Source of the DNA: Rossellomorea vietnamensis
GTDB lineage: Bacteria > Bacillota > Bacilli > Bacillales > Bacillaceae_B
Assembly: GCF_008180615.1 (NCBI RefSeq)
Contig: NZ_VTEH01000007.1
Location: forward strand, 74,692 to 138,691
Direction: 5' to 3'
DNA: 64,000 nucleotides
Shown here: piece after piece, positions 40,639-49,988 of the stretch
How the letters are laid out: every line of letters starts with the position of its first letter
How positions within the stretch are numbered: the stretch's first letter is position 1
Translations under genes and position numbers: made by a program
The notes under the pieces: generated by a model
Told to the model about the DNA's origin: nothing
Database searches by the model: none
The model's input: the letters and a program-made list of their open reading frames with translations, nothing else

Positions 40639-40666
40639 ATTATATACTGAATGAGCATTCAGTCAA
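40639..40666 (-). promoter_or_regulatory. Promoter of the acyl-CoA cluster with embedded TetR-type operator
   Basis: On the minus strand TTGACT, a 16-bp spacer and TATAAT. The spacer and the edge of the -35 are occupied by the perfect palindrome ACTGAATG-AG-CATTCAGT (40646-40663). It resembles the half-sites of the Bacillus FadR operator (TGAATGA...TCATTCA) but is four bases shorter in the middle. Occupancy would block RNA polymerase. Confidence 0.75.
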
Positions 40667-40741
40667 TGATTTTCCTCCTATTTTTTTGTCATTAATTTAC
40701 GAGATGAGTACAGTAATCTTTGTTATTTAGAGGATATGAAA

Positions 40742-40865
40742 GTTGATTTCCGCTACAGGTGTGCGACTCCGCGGGGCGGGCGGTGAGCCTCCTCGGCTTC
40801 GCCTGCGGGGTCTCACCTGTCCCGCTAGTCCCGCAGGAGGTCGCACACCTTCCGCTCCAATCAAC
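40742..40865. repeat. ~120-bp GC-rich dispersed repeat, full copy 2
   Basis: GTTGATT ... AATCAAC inverted ends. Inner segments match 33201-33323, including GACTCCGCGGGGCGGGCGG, the CCTCCTCGGCTTCGCCTGCG hairpin and CCGCAGGAGGTCGC. It lies between fadF and cls. The rest of this 725-bp gap (40866-41274) shows no gene, only AT-rich sequence before cls. Confidence 0.85.
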
Positions 40866-41274
40866 ACAGCGTACATAAGTTCAAAATAATTAGTCCAAAA
40901 CAAGCTTTTGTAAGTTAGCTTATTTCCTCAGGACAGATGAGCATTACTTCTACAGCTTGGTGGTGTAGCTCCCTAGAACCAGATCTGTGATTTAACACCT
41001 GACCTTATGAATGTCTACTATTTTTATTAATACGGCACGGCACCTCTTCGTTCATACCTCCACCCAATCTTCCCCAAGAAAGCTGCAGAACTCCTAGCCA
41101 TGTTTCTCAATTCTGAAACGAGCTCTTATCTTACATACGGAGCCAACGAAATTTTTTTCGCCTTTATCGTTGCTTTCAAGTCCACTTACGTTTGCAACAA
41201 GCTTTTAAAGGGGAAACGATGAATAAAGGATAATTGGACATACTAATCCTTATCAGTAATGAAAGAGTGATAAT

Positions 41275-42477
41275 ATGTGGATTTTGACCATTTTTATTAT
41301 ATTGGCGGCCATTATACTGTGGTGCATACTGGACTTTCACTTTGGAAGGAAAGCTTTTGTGCGGACGGCCTACAGGCGTGATTACCAAAAGAGGCAAAGT
41401 GATATGGAGCTTATATCCACTGGGCCTGCTTTTTTTGAAAGGCTGTTTGCTGATATAAAAGAAGCAACTTCCTCCATTCACTGCCTCTTCTATATCGTCG
41501 AGAATGACCATTTGGGACGGCAGTTTCTGGAGCTGCTAAAGCAGAAAGCCAAAGAAGGTGTGGAAGTACGCCTTCTTATGGACAAGATCGGAAGTTTCAA
41601 AATCAAAAAGAAAATGGTAAAGGAATTGCAGGATAATGGCATAGTTGTTTACTTTGCCGAAAAGCCAAAGCTTCCCTACCTCTTCTTCTCCACCCAGCAG
41701 AGGAACCACCGGAAAATCACCGTTTTAGATGGGAAAATTGGATACCTTGGCGGTTACAATGTCGGAAAGGCCTATATTGATGAGGATCCGAAGCTTTCAC
41801 CTTGGAGAGATTACCACATGCGGATTGTTGGAGAAGGGACGTCTGATCTGCAAAGGGAATTTGGAGTGGATTGGAAAAGGGCGACCGGCGAGGACATCAT
41901 CAATAAGCCCGCTTACTTTCCTTCAGATTTAAAGAAAGGGGCTATGGAGCACCGCTTCTTTCCTTCAGAAGGATTCAAGATTGAAAGCCAGTTTGTTGAA
42001 TTCATCAGCACAGCCAAAAAATCGATCTTCATCGGCACTCCCTATTTCATTCCTTCAGAAGAAGTGCTGGATGCTTTAGTCAAGGCATTGAAACGGGGTA
42101 TAAAAGTGACCATAGTCAGCCCCGAGAAGCCTGACCATCCCCTTGTCAAAGAGGCTGCTTTTAAACATTTTCGTAAATTGATTCCTTTGGGAGCTGAAGT
42201 TTATCACTATCAGACAGGCTTTTATCATTCAAAATTAATTATTCTCGATGATGAGTTTTGCGACATTGGAACCGCAAACTTTGACTTAAGGAGTTTCTAT
42301 GTGAACTTGGAGCTGAATAATTTCACCTACACTCAATCCTTTGTGGACGAAGTGCGTAAAGAAGTCCAGAAAGACATTGAAGGCTCAAAAAAGGTTTCAT
42401 TGGATGAGCTTAATTCTGTCAGCATATTCACCAGATTTAAAGAAGGACTCGCTTCTCTGGTTTCGATATTATTATAA
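41275..42477 (+). CDS. ywjE: Cardiolipin synthase-like phospholipase D protein (YwjE)
   Basis: A 400-residue membrane-anchored enzyme. One N-terminal membrane helix (about 2-20) precedes two PLD domains with HKD motifs: HRKITVLDGKIGYLGGYNVG and HSKLIILDDEFCDIGTANFD. It would condense phosphatidylglycerol to cardiolipin. B. subtilis YwjE is a minor, sporulation-linked synthase and has the same neighbour ywjD. AAAGAGTGAT precedes the ATG. Confidence 0.92.
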   Translation: MWILTIFIILAAIILWCILDFHFGRKAFVRTAYRRDYQKRQSDMELISTGPAFFERLFADIKEATSSIHCLFYIVENDHLGRQFLELLKQKAKEGVEVRLLMDKIGSFKIKKKMVKELQDNGIVVYFAEKPKLPYLFFSTQQRNHRKITVLDGKIGYLGGYNVGKAYIDEDPKLSPWRDYHMRIVGEGTSDLQREFGVDWKRATGEDIINKPAYFPSDLKKGAMEHRFFPSEGFKIESQFVEFISTAKKSIFIGTPYFIPSEEVLDALVKALKRGIKVTIVSPEKPDHPLVKEAAFKHFRKLIPLGAEVYHYQTGFYHSKLIILDDEFCDIGTANFDLRSFYVNLELNNFTYTQSFVDEVRKEVQKDIEGSKKVSLDELNSVSIFTRFKEGLASLVSILL

Positions 42478-42479
42478 TA

Positions 42480-42509
42480 ACCCTCTAACAGTGAGGGTGA
42501 ATTTTTTTT
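42480..42509 (+). terminator. Terminator after ywjE
   Basis: A short stem ACCCTC / GAGGGT followed by GAA and eight T. It lies between ywjE and uvsE and may be partial. Confidence 0.7.
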
Positions 42510-42522
42510 CGGGAGTGAAACG

Positions 42523-43476
42523 ATGCAACTACGACTTGGATTTGTTGCCAATGCCCTGTCCCTATGGGATGCAAGCCCCTCCAAGACGATGACATTCAAG
42601 AGATACGGTGAGCTTTCAGAAGAGGAACGGGATCGGAAGCTGCTTGAGGTGACATCTGCCAACTTGGAACACACGAAAAGGATTCTTTATTATCTGGCTT
42701 CACATGAAATCCCCCTTTACCGGATGTCCAGCTCCATGGTCCCGCTGGCCACGCATCCTGAGGTCAAATGGGATTTCGTTTCTCCTTTTAAAGAAGAGTG
42801 GAAGGAACTTGGCCGCTTAATCAAGAAGTTCAATATACGGACCAGCTACCATCCGAACCAGTTTACCTTGTTTACAAGCCCAAAGGAATCTGTAACGGAT
42901 AATGCGGTCGAGGATATGGTCTTTCACTACAAAATGCTTGAAGCCATGGACGTTCACGAGCAGTCGCTGATCAACATACATATCGGCGGAACCTATGGAA
43001 ATAAGGAAGAAGCCTTGGCCCGGTTTCATCAAAACCTGCAAAAGCTTCCTTCTCATGTTAAAGAAATCATGACCCTTGAGAATGATGATAAAACCTATAC
43101 TGTCGAGGAAACCCTCGAAGTTTGTGAAAAGGAAAGGATTCCTATGATCCTCGATGTCCATCATCATCAAGCAAACCAAAGTTCTGAGCCGCTGCAAACG
43201 TATTTACCTAGAATTTTCGACACATGGAAACACCGGAATCTGCGCCCGAAAATCCATATGTCCTCACCTAAATCTGAAAAAGCTTTCCGTTCCCATGCGG
43301 ATAATGTGGATATCGACTTCGTTCTGCCTTACTTGAAGATGTTGAAAGAGCTGGATGAGGACACCGATATCATGATTGAAGCGAAGAATAAAGATATCGC
43401 CATGTTGAAATTGACCGAAGATATCGCAAAAATCCGCGGAGTGAAAAGAGTAGGCGGCGGCACCTTGAATTGGTAA
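42523..43476 (+). CDS. uvsE: UV DNA damage endonuclease
   Basis: A 317-residue TIM-barrel endonuclease nicking 5' to UV photoproducts. Family motifs are [19 protein letters not shown] at the N-terminus, [37 protein letters not shown] and DVHHHQAN, which supply the metal-binding His and Glu residues. GGGAGTG precedes the ATG. In B. subtilis ywjD is forespore-expressed and helps spore UV resistance; here it follows ywjE in the same order. Confidence 0.93.
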   Translation: MQLRLGFVANALSLWDASPSKTMTFKRYGELSEEERDRKLLEVTSANLEHTKRILYYLASHEIPLYRMSSSMVPLATHPEVKWDFVSPFKEEWKELGRLIKKFNIRTSYHPNQFTLFTSPKESVTDNAVEDMVFHYKMLEAMDVHEQSLINIHIGGTYGNKEEALARFHQNLQKLPSHVKEIMTLENDDKTYTVEETLEVCEKERIPMILDVHHHQANQSSEPLQTYLPRIFDTWKHRNLRPKIHMSSPKSEKAFRSHADNVDIDFVLPYLKMLKELDEDTDIMIEAKNKDIAMLKLTEDIAKIRGVKRVGGGTLNW

Positions 43477-43491
43477 CAGAAAGGATACGAT

Positions 43492-44154
43492 ATGAAAAAG
43501 AATATTTGCTTATCGTGGAGCGGCGGACGCGACAGCATGGTCATGCTCGACCGTCTCCACTACTCCCCAGAATGGAACCCTGCCAGGCTGTTGACCACAC
43601 TGGCAGAAGAAGAACAACGGGTCATGATGCACGATATCCCGCTTTCCCTCCTGAAAAAACAGGCAGAAGCTCTGAACCTTCCCCTTCTTCCGGTATTAAT
43701 GAAACAGGGGGCAGGCAATGAAGAGTACGAAGCCGGCATGAGCTCCGCATTGGGATCTCTTAGTGCCCAGGAAATTCAAGCAGTGGCTTTCGGCGATATC
43801 TATCTAAAAGATATTAAAGCCTACCGGGAAAGTCAGATGAGTCAAACTCAGCTGGAACCCGTTTTTCCTCTATGGGGAGATACGACCTCAAGCTTAAGCA
43901 GGGAGTTCATCGATAAAGGCTACAAAGCCATTTTAGTCTGTGTGGACGAATCCCAGCTTGACCCCTCCTTCCTCGGCCGGGAATACGATGATAACCTGCT
44001 GCGTGACCTGCCAAGCAGTGTCGATCCCTGCGGAGAAAACGGCGAATTCCATACATTCGTCTATGACGGCCCGCTGTTTAAGCAACCAGTCGAATTCAAC
44101 AAGCTGGAAACCATCAAGAAGTTTGAGAGATTCCATTATTTACATGTTGAATAA
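43492..44154 (+). CDS. PP-loop ATPase, diphthine--ammonia ligase-like (DUF71)
   Basis: A 220-residue adenine-nucleotide alpha-hydrolase. The PP-loop SGGRDS is at residues 10-15, and DPCGENGEFHTFVYDGPLF near residue 180 is the family signature. Archaeal and eukaryotic relatives amidate diphthine on EF2. Bacteria lack diphthamide, so the substrate here is unknown. It starts 15 nt after uvsE. Its stop codon TAA is contributed by the first bases of a ~150-bp repeat. Confidence 0.85.
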   Translation: MKKNICLSWSGGRDSMVMLDRLHYSPEWNPARLLTTLAEEEQRVMMHDIPLSLLKKQAEALNLPLLPVLMKQGAGNEEYEAGMSSALGSLSAQEIQAVAFGDIYLKDIKAYRESQMSQTQLEPVFPLWGDTTSSLSREFIDKGYKAILVCVDESQLDPSFLGREYDDNLLRDLPSSVDPCGENGEFHTFVYDGPLFKQPVEFNKLETIKKFERFHYLHVE

Positions 44155-44557
44155 AAAGCGGAAGCGGCCGTTCAGCGCCGTACAGATTTATGGGATCTCG
44201 CATGAGATAAAGGAAACACGACGAACGTAGTGAGTCGATGTTGACTTATCGCAAGGAGAGAGACCAAAATCTGCTAGGCGCTGGCCGCTGGAGCTGGATT
44301 GAATAAAAAGCGGAAAGGCCCCGCTCAGCGGCGTACGGACTGTACCGGCCCCGCATGAGATAAAGGAATCACGAAGAACGAAGTGATTCGATGATGACTT
44401 ATCGCAAGGAGGGGATGGGCAGTACGCTAGCCGCTGGGGCCTTGGAGCTGGATTGATAAAAAGCGGAAGCGGCCCGTTCAGCGGCGTACGGACTGTACCG
44501 GCCCCGTATGAGATAAGGGAATCACGAAGATCGGCGATTCGATGATGACTTCGCAAT
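44150..44557. repeat. ~150-bp repeat, three tandem copies (last truncated)
   Basis: Copies begin at 44150, 44302 and about 44455, each with (A)ATAAAAAGCGGAA. They continue through GCGCCGTAC/GCGGCGTACGGACTG, CATGAGATAAAGGAA, ACGAA...GATTCGATG and ACTTATCGCAAGGAG. Copies 1 and 2 end in GGAGCTGGATTG; copy 3 stops after ACTTCGCAA. It overlaps the preceding gene's stop codon. A short relative starts at the rsfA stop (57974). Confidence 0.88.
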
Positions 44558-44620
44558 TTTGTTCCAATCTCTGTCACTGTGTTTATATTAAACCCGCGAC
44601 AAAGCATGCCAATCAATTTT

Positions 44621-44817
44621 AGGGAGAAATAAGGGGAGAAATTCCGCTTATTTATGAAAATAGCAGTAAAAAAGCTAAATTAAGCGGAGAAATTTCCCTT
44701 ATATACATAAAAGATGAGAAAAGAGGCTACTTTTCTGTGCTTAAGCGGAAAAACTCCGCTTATATACGCCAAATCTGATTCTATTCCACTGCTTAACCGG
44801 AGAATTTCCGCTTATTT
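44621..44817. repeat. AAGCGG/CCGCTT composite repeat, locus 3
   Basis: Unit starts at 44629, 44690, 44741 and 44793 (intervals 61, 51 and 52 bp). Hairpins include AAGGGGAGAAATTCCGCTT, TTAAGCGGAGAAATTTCCCTT and TTAACCGGAGAATTTCCGCTT. It matches loci 1 and 2. Confidence 0.85.
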
Positions 44818-44844
44818 CTTTCCAATCTTTATACAGGCATAGTT

Positions 44845-44875
44845 AAAACCCCGGCGGACTGTCTGCCGGGGTTTT
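44845..44875. terminator. Bidirectional terminator
   Basis: A perfect 11-bp stem AAAACCCCGGC / GCCGGGGTTTT with T runs on both strands, between the convergent ligase and XapX genes. Confidence 0.85.
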
Positions 44876-44974
44876 CTGTGGATTTTATAAGCTTCTCTTA
44901 AACAAAACCATTATGCCTGATTTAAAATCTATCTGTTTAAATATTGCCTGTCTGCCCCATGTACCTGCAGCCAC

Positions 44975-45157
44975 TTATTTCATCATCGACTCAATCATTG
45001 GCTGTGCCCAGGCATACACTTTGAAGCCAAGGTAGATGCCGATGATTCCCGCCACACCTGCAAAAGCCGGAGGTGCAGGAATAGGCAGTTTAAAAAGAGC
45101 AAATAAAAAGCCAACAATAAAGCCTGTCAATACAGCTAATAATACTGTTTTCATCAT
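44975..45157 (-). CDS. XapX-domain small membrane protein (DUF1427)
   Basis: A 60-residue protein with two membrane helices separated by the family signature KLPIPAPPAFAGVAGIIGIYLG. Two consecutive ATG codons follow GGAGG; the second has the better spacing. XapX proteins are conserved but lack a defined function. It lies alone between a bidirectional terminator and argS. Confidence 0.8.
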   Translation of the reverse strand: MMKTVLLAVLTGFIVGFLFALFKLPIPAPPAFAGVAGIIGIYLGFKVYAWAQPMIESMMK

Positions 45158-45252
45158 GTAACCTCCATTATTGTCTATGTTCCTAGGTTACCCAGTGTAG
45201 AACAAACTATTTTTCATAAATGGACTCATATCGTAGTGTGATTTCATGATGT

Positions 45253-45292
45253 AAAAAGAGACGGCGAAGCACTGTCCTTCAGCCGTCTTTTT
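45253..45292 (-). terminator. Terminator of argS
   Basis: Arms GACGGCTGAAG and CTTCGCCGTC with five T on the minus strand, about 23 nt past the argS stop. Confidence 0.8.
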
Positions 45293-45314
45293 ACTATTTT
45301 CAACGTGCTTTTAA

Positions 45315-46985
45315 TTACATTTTATCCGGAGCAGAGACCCCGATTAACTTCAATGCGTTTTTCATCGTGATACGCACTGCTTTAATCAATGACAAGCGGG
45401 CTTTCGTCAATTCAGGATTCTCCATATCCAATACCTTCTCTGCGTTGTAGAAACTGTGGAATGTAGATGCCAGCTCATTGATATAGTTAGCGATACGGTG
45501 CGGTGTCCGCTTTTCAGCAGCATCTGCAACGATTCCCGGGAAATCTCCCAGTTTTTTCAGCAGTTCGATTGTTTTTTCAGCTTTCAGAAGTGAGTGATCT
45601 GCACCCTCTTCAAAGCTGATTCCCTGTTCTTCCGCTTGGCGCAGAATACTGCAAATGCGGGCATGAGCATATTGCGCATAATACACAGGATTTTCATTCG
45701 ATTGAGACACAGCAAGGTCAAGGTCGAAATCCATATGAGTATCGGCGCTTCTCATCGCAAAGAAGTAACGCACTGCATCAAGGCCGACTTCTTCCACCAG
45801 GTCACGCATCGTCACAGCTTTTCCTGTCCGTTTGCTCATCTTCATTTTTTCACCGTTTTTAAACAAGTGGACCAGCTGAATCACTTCAACCTCCAATTGA
45901 TCGCGGTTATAGCCAAGCGCCTCAATAGCCGCCTTCATCCGCGGAATGTATCCGTGATGGTCAGCTCCCCAGATATTGATCAAAATATCATGACCGCGCT
46001 CAAACTTGTCACGATGATAAGAAATATCCGGTGTTAAATAAGTGTACGTGCCATCATTTTTAATTAGTACACGATCCTTATCATCACCCAATTCTGTGGA
46101 ACGGAACCAGGTCGCCCCGCCTTCTTCAAAAACATGATTGTTATCTTTGAGTGCTTTTAAAGCATCGTCGATTTTGCCATTTTCATAAAGAGATGTTTCA
46201 GAGTACCAGACATCAAACGGCACACGAAAATCTTCTAGATCTTTTTTCAATTTCTCCATTTCATATTTCAAGCCGTACTCACGGAAAAATGTATAGCGCT
46301 CTTCTTCAGGAGATTCGATATATTTATCACCGAATTCTTCCGCCAGCTTTTTCCCGATGCCGATAATATCAGCACCCTGGTAGCCGTCTTCAGGAACAGC
46401 CTTGTCATGGCCCAGTGCCTGAAAATAACGCGCTTCAACAGATAGTGCCAGATTGTGAATCTGATTACCGGCATCATTGATATAGTACTCACGGGTTACT
46501 TTATAGCCTGCCTTATCAAGCACATTGCACAGGGAGTCACCAACAGAAGCACCGCGGGCATGTCCAAGATGCAAATCGCCAGTCGGGTTCGCTGAAACAA
46601 ACTCGACGTTGATTCTTTCTCCTTTTCCTGCCTCTGACCGGCCGTATTCATCTCCGGCTTGTAGTACGTTTGCTACAAGTTCTGTCAGGTACTCATTTTT
46701 CATGAAAAAGTTGATGAATCCAGGGCCTGCGATATCGATTTTCTCAACCGATGCTTCTCCCTGATCAATATTCGCCGCAATCTCATCCGCAATCATTCTC
46801 GGCGCTTTTTTCGCCACACGTGCGAGCTGCATCGCCATGTTAGTAGAGTAGTCACCATGTGACTTTTCCTTAGGTGTTTCCAAAATAACATCAGGCAGTT
46901 GATCTTCCGTCGCCAGTCCAGCTCTCAGGACCGCCGCTCTGATTTCTGATTTTAATTTTTCTTGTACTTTTTGTGCGATATTCAT
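45315..46985 (-). CDS. argS: Arginyl-tRNA synthetase
   Basis: A 556-residue class I synthetase charging tRNA-Arg. An N-terminal additional domain (about 1-110) precedes HLGHARG (HIGH box) near residue 138 and KMSKRTG (KMSKS) near residue 380. The C-terminal anticodon-binding DALR domain ends in [15 protein letters not shown]. Its ATG overlaps the ywiB stop as ATGA, so it is coupled to ywiB as in B. subtilis. Confidence 0.97.
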   Translation of the reverse strand: MNIAQKVQEKLKSEIRAAVLRAGLATEDQLPDVILETPKEKSHGDYSTNMAMQLARVAKKAPRMIADEIAANIDQGEASVEKIDIAGPGFINFFMKNEYLTELVANVLQAGDEYGRSEAGKGERINVEFVSANPTGDLHLGHARGASVGDSLCNVLDKAGYKVTREYYINDAGNQIHNLALSVEARYFQALGHDKAVPEDGYQGADIIGIGKKLAEEFGDKYIESPEEERYTFFREYGLKYEMEKLKKDLEDFRVPFDVWYSETSLYENGKIDDALKALKDNNHVFEEGGATWFRSTELGDDKDRVLIKNDGTYTYLTPDISYHRDKFERGHDILINIWGADHHGYIPRMKAAIEALGYNRDQLEVEVIQLVHLFKNGEKMKMSKRTGKAVTMRDLVEEVGLDAVRYFFAMRSADTHMDFDLDLAVSQSNENPVYYAQYAHARICSILRQAEEQGISFEEGADHSLLKAEKTIELLKKLGDFPGIVADAAEKRTPHRIANYINELASTFHSFYNAEKVLDMENPELTKARLSLIKAVRITMKNALKLIGVSAPDKM

Positions 46986-47434
46986 TGCTCTCTTCCTTCC
47001 TCCTTGTACGAAATGTTCATCTCATACTTTCCAACCGGGTTTCCCTGCATAAATAACTGATAAGCCAATCTTATTTCACCGTGGTTCCGGGTTCTATCCC
47101 CAGTGTGTGCCAATTTAGTTGTTTTCGTTGTGATCATCAATGTTCCGAGCTGGCTTTCATAAGAGCCGGCCAGCTCCTCGTCCTCCTTGAAAACCATCCT
47201 CATCTTCACTGCTCCGCTGCGCAGGATCAAAGCTTCTTCGTCTTGTTTCATCTTGACGATTGTATGTATCGTTCCTTCTTCTTGAACTTCATCATATTTC
47301 AGGAAAAATGAATCTCCTTTTTCATAGTATCTGCCATCCGAGAACAATTCAAAAGAGTCTTTTTCCTCACCATGCTGTATGCGGGTTTTCAAGTGAATTT
47401 TGACCTCAGTCTGTTCAATTCCTCCACCTTTCAA
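46982..47434 (-). CDS. ywiB: DUF1934 beta-barrel protein YwiB
   Basis: About 145-150 residues, matching B. subtilis YwiB (142) in size, order and the pattern [30 protein letters not shown]. Function unknown; relatives have a lipocalin-like barrel. The start is unclear. TTG at 47432-47434 is given, GTG at 47441-47443 is possible, and neither is well spaced from a ribosome site. The best site, AAAGGTGGAGGA, stands directly before an in-frame ATT (47417-47419). Family alignment also places the start there. Confidence 0.8.
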   Translation of the reverse strand: MKGGGIEQTEVKIHLKTRIQHGEEKDSFELFSDGRYYEKGDSFFLKYDEVQEEGTIHTIVKMKQDEEALILRSGAVKMRMVFKEDEELAGSYESQLGTLMITTKTTKLAHTGDRTRNHGEIRLAYQLFMQGNPVGKYEMNISYKEEGREQ

Positions 47435-47648
47435 ACCTCTCACATCCTTTGTAAAATTTGGCTCGCCATAAACGTACGTCCTTAACCCATTAAGTATATG
47501 AACAATCGGATAAAATTGCAATGAAACGGGCGGAATTCGGTTATTTCTATACTTTTCTGGGGCTGTTCTTCTGAACCTAGTCTGTCTGCTAACAAAGTGA
47601 TTGCTGCTTCTTTGACCCGGTTTAGAGTTTTATCAGCCACTTGGGCGC

Positions 47649-47778
47649 TCTATCGACGAAATCAGGGGCTCTATCAACGAAAATGGGCCTTCTATCAACG
47701 AATTCTGCTTTCCTATCGACGAATTATGTACTTCTATCAACGAAAAACAGCATTCTTTCAACGAATAGCCTCTTTTCA
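47649..47778. repeat. 21-bp-period array with TATCAACGAA core
   Basis: TATC(A/G)ACGAA cores begin at 47651, 47672, 47693, 47714 and 47735, exactly 21 bp apart. Decayed TTTCAAC units follow near 47756 and 47774. Inter-core sequence varies. Same period and a related core to 36816-36930. Confidence 0.85.
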
Positions 47779-47849
47779 ACCACCTGCTTGGACAGGCGAC
47801 AATCAACCGACCGGCTCTCCTTCCGGCTCAATCGACAATTTCTGACAAA

Positions 47850-47871
47850 TTCCGGGTGGTGACTGTCACCC
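47850..47871. repeat. Truncated GTGACTGTCAC palindrome
   Basis: TCCGGGTGGTGACTGTCACC repeats the left arm and centre of the 35-bp palindrome at 7468-7502, but the right outer arm is missing. Confidence 0.65.
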
Positions 47872-47875
47872 AAAC

Positions 47876-47917
47876 AAAAAAACCGCCCCATTGAATCCAT
47901 GACTCTCCAGGGCAGTT
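47876..47917 (-). terminator. Terminator of speB
   Basis: Arms AACTGCCC and GGGCGGTT (one G-U pair) followed by seven T on the minus strand, about 14 nt past the stop. Confidence 0.75.
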
Positions 47918-47930
47918 ACAACTTTAAATA

Positions 47931-48803
47931 CTATTTCACCCAGCCCAGCATCATTTCGCGGATGAGCTTGCTGGCTGTGTTGGCTGTTTGTTCGGATGCG
48001 TCATAAATCGGGGCCACTTCAACGAGGTCGGCTCCGACTACGTTCACTTCTGAACGGGCAATTTCATGGATGGAGGCCAGAAGTTCACGGGAGGTGATTC
48101 CACCTGCATCAACCGTGCCTGTTCCTGGCGCATGCGCAGGATCAAGGACATCGATGTCAATCGTTACATATACCGGACGTCCTGCGAGCGTTGGCAAGAT
48201 TTCTTTTAACGGCTCCAGCACTTCAAACTTTGATATATGCATTCCGTTCTCCTTCGCCCATTGAAATTCTTCTTTCATGCCGGAACGGATTCCGAAAGAG
48301 TATACATTTTCGGGTCCGATATGCTCGGCGATTTTCCTGATCGGCGTAGAGTGTGACAGTGGCTCGCCTTCATAATTCTCACGAAGGTCTGTATGGGCAT
48401 CGAAATGAATGATGGCCAAATCTTTGTGTTTTTTATAAACAGCTTTCATGACTGGCCATGAAACCAGATGTTCGCCGCCCATGCCAAACGGAATTTTGTT
48501 ATCCTTCATCAGGCCGTCGATGTAATCTTCAATGATATCGATGCTTTTCTGCGGGTTCCCAAAAGGAAGCGGGATGTCCCCGGCATCGTAATACTTGATT
48601 TCTTTCAGTTCCCTGTCCAGATACGGGCTGTATTCTTCAAGGCCGATCGAAACTTCGCGGATACGGGCAGGGCCGAAACGTGACCCAGGACGGTAACTGA
48701 CCGTCCAATCCATTGGCATTCCGTACAGCACAATTTGGCTGTCTTCATAGGAAGGGTGGCTGCCGATAAACACATTACCAGAGTAAGCTTCATCAAAGCG
48801 CAT
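47931..48803 (-). CDS. speB: Agmatinase
   Basis: A 290-residue ureohydrolase converting agmatine to putrescine and urea. Mn-binding motifs are GGEHLVSWP, HFDAHTDLRE and TIDIDVLDPAHAPG, all intact. AAAAGGAGTG precedes the ATG. It follows speE in the same direction, forming the putrescine-to-spermidine route; the repeat element at 48874 lies between them. Confidence 0.96.
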   Translation of the reverse strand: MRFDEAYSGNVFIGSHPSYEDSQIVLYGMPMDWTVSYRPGSRFGPARIREVSIGLEEYSPYLDRELKEIKYYDAGDIPLPFGNPQKSIDIIEDYIDGLMKDNKIPFGMGGEHLVSWPVMKAVYKKHKDLAIIHFDAHTDLRENYEGEPLSHSTPIRKIAEHIGPENVYSFGIRSGMKEEFQWAKENGMHISKFEVLEPLKEILPTLAGRPVYVTIDIDVLDPAHAPGTGTVDAGGITSRELLASIHEIARSEVNVVGADLVEVAPIYDASEQTANTASKLIREMMLGWVK

Positions 48804-48873
48804 TTTTCAACACTCCTTTTAAAATTAATGCTACGTAACAATATTCAATAGGATAAGCGCCAAATACGCTCTA

Positions 48874-48927
48874 TCACTGTAAAGCACTAAGAGGGACAGT
48901 CCCTTTTAGTGCTTTACTGCATTAAAG
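48874..48927. repeat. GGGAC(A/T)GTCCC stem-loop element, copy 9
   Basis: The arms TCACTGTAAAGCACTAAGA and TTTTAGTGCTTTACTGC bracket GGGACAGTCCC (48893-48903). It lies 7 nt after the speE stop. Confidence 0.8.
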
Positions 48928-48934
48928 AATCTTC

Positions 48935-49765
48935 TCACTCCGTTAAGTCTTTTACAAACTTAGGCAGTGCAAAGCTGGCTTTATGAAGCTCTTTTGTATA
49001 GTATTTCGTTTCGATTTCATGGAAACGGTCATCGCTTACTTCCAGAGGATCATGTTTCTTGGAGCCGACTGTGAATGCCCACAGGCCGCTTGGATAAGTC
49101 GGGATGTTTGCCGTGTACAGACGCGTAATCGGGAAAATCTCTTTTACATCGCTTTGTACCTGGCGAATCAAATCTGCCTTGAACCAAGGGTTGTCACATT
49201 GAGCAACAAAGATTCCGTCTTCTTTCAATGCTTTAGAGATTCCTGCGTAGAATCCTTTTGTGAACAAGTTCACGGCCGGGCCAACAGGCTCAGTAGAGTC
49301 CACCATGATGACGTCATATTCATTTTCACTTTTCGCGATGTGCATGAAGCCGTCGCCTACCTGTACTTCCACTCTTTCGTTTTCAAGCTCGCCCGCAATC
49401 TCAGGAAGGTACTTTTTCGAGTACTCGATGACTTTACCGTCGATTTCCGCAAGAACTGCTTTTTTAACAGACGGGTGCTTCAACACTTCACGGATAACGC
49501 CTCCGTCTCCACCGCCGACAACAAGCACGGTTTCCGGGTTGGGATGTGTGAACAATGGTACATGTGCGACCATTTCATGGTAAACGAACTCATCTTTTTG
49601 AGAAGTCATGACCATGTCATCAAGAAGCAGCATGTTCCCCCACTCTTCTGTTTCGACCATATCAAGCTTTTGAAATTCCGTTTGCTCTGTATGTAAAGTT
49701 TTCTTGATTTTCATTGTAATTCCGAAGTTTTCCGTTTGTTTCTCTGTGAACCAGAATCCACCCAT
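48935..49765 (-). CDS. speE: Spermidine synthase
   Basis: A 276-residue aminopropyltransferase making spermidine from putrescine and decarboxylated [22 protein letters not shown] is the cofactor site near residue 85. The active-site Asp is in [14 protein letters not shown], and QCDNPWF is typical. AAGGAATG precedes the ATG. It forms the speE-speB pair as in B. subtilis. Confidence 0.96.
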   Translation of the reverse strand: MGGFWFTEKQTENFGITMKIKKTLHTEQTEFQKLDMVETEEWGNMLLLDDMVMTSQKDEFVYHEMVAHVPLFTHPNPETVLVVGGGDGGVIREVLKHPSVKKAVLAEIDGKVIEYSKKYLPEIAGELENERVEVQVGDGFMHIAKSENEYDVIMVDSTEPVGPAVNLFTKGFYAGISKALKEDGIFVAQCDNPWFKADLIRQVQSDVKEIFPITRLYTANIPTYPSGLWAFTVGSKKHDPLEVSDDRFHEIETKYYTKELHKASFALPKFVKDLTE

Positions 49766-49915
49766 TTTACTTCATTCCTTTTCTAATTAATTCTCGCGGC
49801 CGGGGACAAGCATCATCATAAATATCCTTCCCCAACTGCATAAATACAAACATGAGAAAAAGTATAGTCTAATTTGGCGAAAATACAAGAATAATTATTA
49901 ATTTTCTTCCTATAT

Positions 49916-49945
49916 GTTTAAAAAAAGCTCCTGCTTTCCATAATG
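49916..49945 (+). promoter_or_regulatory. Possible forespore promoter of pbpG
   Basis: GTTTA and CATAATG are separated by 18 bp, in the manner of sigma-F/sigma-G promoters. The start would fall about 36 nt before the TTG start codon. The match is imperfect. Confidence 0.35.
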
Positions 49946-49988
49946 AATACTAATAAAACGGCAGATTCATAGGAAATGAGGGATTCAC

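Noticed and set aside
41176-41511. A minus-strand frame opposite the ywjE 5' end
   Set aside because: It lies antisense to a clear gene with a ribosome site and catalytic motifs; no independent support.
44188-44616. A 142-codon minus-strand open frame
   Set aside because: It lies wholly within the tandem ~150-bp repeats and translates the repeat; no start site signal.
47597-47862. Small proteins encoded across the 21-bp array
   Set aside because: The 21-bp period is divisible by three, so all frames give repetitive peptides. There is no ribosome site or homology, and the shifts occur between cores with no codon bias.
46982-47930. T-box leader for argS
   Set aside because: argS starts inside the end of ywiB and no T-box core or specifier stem was seen upstream.
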